In this document: piece after piece, positions 4,105 through 5,973 of the stretch
Numbering within the stretch: the stretch's first letter is position 1
Layout: every line of letters starts with the position of its first letter
NCBI GenBank assembly: GCA_031554275.1
Contig: JAVBKB010000192.1
Coordinates: forward strand, 1 to 5,973
Direction: 5' to 3'
From: JAVBKB01 sp031554275
GTDB lineage: Bacteria > Bacillota > Bacilli > JARBTR01
DNA length: 5,973 nt
The notes under the pieces: model-generated
The model's input: the letters and a program-made list of their open reading frames with translations, nothing else
Told to the model about the DNA's origin: nothing
Databases searched by the model: none
Program-made: the position numbers and the translations under genes

Positions 4105-5973
4105 TTCGCTTCGTACCAAGACTTCCCGAAGGCAAAATCAGCTTTAAGTGGTACAACTAATTCGATCGCATTTTCCATTTCCTCAGGAACGATGCGTTTT
4201 AATATTTCTATTTCTGACTCAGGAGCCTCAAATACCAGTTCATCATGCACTTGTAATAGCATTTTTGTTTGAAGCTTTTCCTTATCTAATCGTTGCTGCA
4301 TCCGAATCATTGCCAGCTTAATGATATCCGCTGCACTACCTTGAATAGGTGTATTCATGGCAGTACGCTCAGCAAATCCACGCAAATTGAAGTTACGACT
4401 ATTAATATCGGCAATATAACGACGACGATACAACAGAGTTGTCACGTAACCATTCTTTTTTGCTTCGATAACAATGTCCTTCATATAATCCTGTACGCCC
4501 GGGAACTTCTCAAAATATTTGGTGATGAAATCCTTCGCCTCACGTCTTGTGATTCCTAAATTCTGCGATAATCCATAGTCGCTAATACCATAAACAATTC
4601 CAAAGTTTACTGCCTTTGCTTGGCGACGCATATCCGAATTGACTTCTTCAGCACTCACACCAAACACATCCATTGCAGTCTTTGTATGGATGTCTAGCCC
4701 TTCGTTAAATGCTTCAATCAGTCCCTCATCACGTGCAATATGCGCTAGCACTCGTAATTCAATTTGTGAATAGTCAGCAGCAAAGATTATCCAACCAGGT
4801 TCTGATGGGACAAATGCCTCACGAATTTTGCGACCTTCCGCTAACCGAATCGGGATATTTTGCAAATTCGGATCGATGGAACTAAGGCGACCCGTTTGAG
4901 TTAAGGCTTGGTTAAATCGTGTATGCACCTTGCCATCCTCTTTATGAATAACCTTCAATAGGCCTTCAACGTAAGTCGATTGCAGCTTACTCAATTGGCG
5001 GTACAGTAAGATTTCTGCCACCACTGGATGTTGCGATGCCAACCCTTCTAGCACCTCAGCAGAAGTTGAATACCCTGTCTTTGTCTTCTTAGCAGTTGGA
5101 AGTTCTAAATGTTCAAATAGCACAACACCAAGTTGCTTAGGTGATTGGATGTTAAAAGTTTCACCAGCTAAATCATAGATAGTGGCTTCAATCTCTGAAA
5201 GTCGCCACTGCAGTTCAATTCCCATTTGTTCGAGGCGTGATGCCTCTACTTTAACGCCTGTCCACTCCATGTCTGCTAGGATAACAGCAAGTGGTATTTC
5301 CAACTCAGTTAATAAACTATATTGACTATTTTCTTGCAATGCTTTGACGATAGGCTGATAAATCTGATGAAGTGCGATTGCTTTTCGAGCAATATGCTCA
5401 CTCAATTTATCCATTGCTGGAATAACGAGCTTTGCACCTTTGCCATAGAACTGCTCATCTGATTGAATCGCATCTTGATAGAAGGGTCTTGCTACAGAAG
5501 CAAAATCCTCAGATTTCTCACCAGGGTCGAAAATATAAGATGCTAACAAAGCATCAAAAGCCACACCTTGCAAATCAATATCAAACCGCTTCAGTGCGAC
5601 AATACATTTCTTGGCATCGAAAACGATCTTTTTACAACTTGGGTCTTCTGCCCATTTTTTAAAAGCGGCCGATTGCATGGCAACTTCAACTGGTATGAAG
5701 TAGTTTGTTTCTGAGGCGACAATGCCAACACCAATAATATCTCCTTTGTAATAATTGTCATCGATAACTTCGATGTACAGGGTGATTTCATTGGCAGCAA
5801 ACATGGCATCTGATATTTCCTGGGCAATTGTATATTCCACATCAATTAATGTTGCAGGGGCTGCCACACCCTCAATTCCTTCGGCATCTAGCTTCTTTAA
5901 TAACGAAGTCATTCCTAGATCCCGATAGAACGTACGTAGCTTGTCAATGTTCACGCCGTGATAAAGCAGTTCT
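4101..5973 (-). CDS. polA: DNA polymerase I, C-terminal part (5' end beyond window)
   Basis: DNA polymerase I fills gaps during DNA repair and Okazaki-fragment processing in the cytoplasm. The frame is open to the right edge (first full codon at 5972), giving 623 visible residues. Family members are about 880 residues, so roughly 255 N-terminal residues (most of the 5' nuclease domain) lie outside; the GTG at 5954 is internal. Numbering from 5972: an exonuclease-like domain about 55-205; polymerase fingers, palm and thumb from about 215 to the end. TGRLSS at about 361-366; motif A DYSQIELR with catalytic Asp at 400; motif B with Arg449, Lys453, Phe457 and Tyr461; motif C HDE at 576-578. By eye against the E. 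coli enzyme, three of the four exonuclease carboxylates are replaced (by Tyr, Cys and Lys), as in Bacillus Pol I, so proofreading is probably absent. Stop TGA at 4103-4101 overlaps the SD of the next gene. Confidence 0.98.
   Translation of the reverse strand, partial: ELLYHGVNIDKLRTFYRDLGMTSLLKKLDAEGIEGVAAPATLIDVEYTIAQEISDAMFAANEITLYIEVIDDNYYKGDIIGVGIVASETNYFIPVEVAMQSAAFKKWAEDPSCKKIVFDAKKCIVALKRFDIDLQGVAFDALLASYIFDPGEKSEDFASVARPFYQDAIQSDEQFYGKGAKLVIPAMDKLSEHIARKAIALHQIYQPIVKALQENSQYSLLTELEIPLAVILADMEWTGVKVEASRLEQMGIELQWRLSEIEATIYDLAGETFNIQSPKQLGVVLFEHLELPTAKKTKTGYSTSAEVLEGLASQHPVVAEILLYRQLSKLQSTYVEGLLKVIHKEDGKVHTRFNQALTQTGRLSSIDPNLQNIPIRLAEGRKIREAFVPSEPGWIIFAADYSQIELRVLAHIARDEGLIEAFNEGLDIHTKTAMDVFGVSAEEVNSDMRRQAKAVNFGIVYGISDYGLSQNLGITRREAKDFITKYFEKFPGVQDYMKDIVIEAKKNGYVTTLLYRRRYIADINSRNFNLRGFAERTAMNTPIQGSAADIIKLAMIRMQQRLDKEKLQTKMLLQVHDELVFEAPESEIEILKRIVPEEMENAIELVVPLKADFAFGKSWYEAK

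Noticed and set aside
4293..4559. Plus-strand 88-codon frame, and similar frames at 5432-5662 and 5591-5845
   Set aside because: All fall inside polA, whose motifs fix the true frame; the products are His/Thr/Lys-rich shadow translations.
5952..5954. GTG as the start of polA
   Set aside because: The frame continues upstream to the edge (ELLYHG) and the visible protein lacks the N-terminal nuclease domain, so the GTG is an internal Val codon.
1..5973. CRISPR array, tRNA, rRNA or complete insertion sequence
   Set aside because: No regularly spaced repeats, no tRNA cloverleaf and no transposase with paired ends was seen.

Overview
The window is low-GC DNA in which every convincing gene is on the minus strand, so it reads from right to left. 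The right third is most of polA (DNA polymerase I). Its sequence is of the Bacillus type: intact polymerase motifs, with a 3'-5' exonuclease-like domain that has lost most of its acidic catalytic residues. This polymerase, the AT-rich composition, the strong Shine-Dalgarno (SD) sites and the use of GTG starts point to Bacillota, most likely Bacillales. A Lysinibacillus/Planococcaceae-type host is a guess from PolA sequence feel, not a demonstrated placement.

Layout in the direction of transcription. (1) polA, truncated by the right edge, ends at 4101. (2) Eight bases later begins a 198-aa membrane-anchored coiled-coil protein with a C-terminal region resembling the LprI/DUF1311 family (3496-4092). 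(3) A 120-aa protein of unknown function (3053-3415) follows. (4) The next stretch, to position 298, is an accessory region of three short intact genes: a 366-aa predicted lipoprotein, a 192-aa acidic protein and a 154-aa acidic protein. Between them lie short open stretches that read like protein but have no start of their own. These are a 52-codon tail just before the lipoprotein gene, a possible frameshifted scrap and several overlapping open frames before the 192-aa gene, and a 32-codon tail whose stop codon overlaps the start of the 154-aa gene (ATGCTAA). (5) The last 297 bases hold two back-to-back hairpins, the first a strong one oriented to stop rightward transcription, and no convincing gene.

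Interpretation. In many Bacilli polA is followed by mutM and coaE; here it is followed by accessory genes. Small acidic genes, each preceded by the orphaned 3' end of another gene, are what decaying polymorphic toxin/immunity (LXG, WXG, Rhs/CDI-like) cassette arrays look like: the toxin body is lost and the immunity gene is kept. The architecture fits this and the ATGCTAA coupling is the best single clue, but no toxin catalytic motif or named immunity family was recognised, so it remains an inference. The lipoprotein could equally be an ordinary cell-surface protein.
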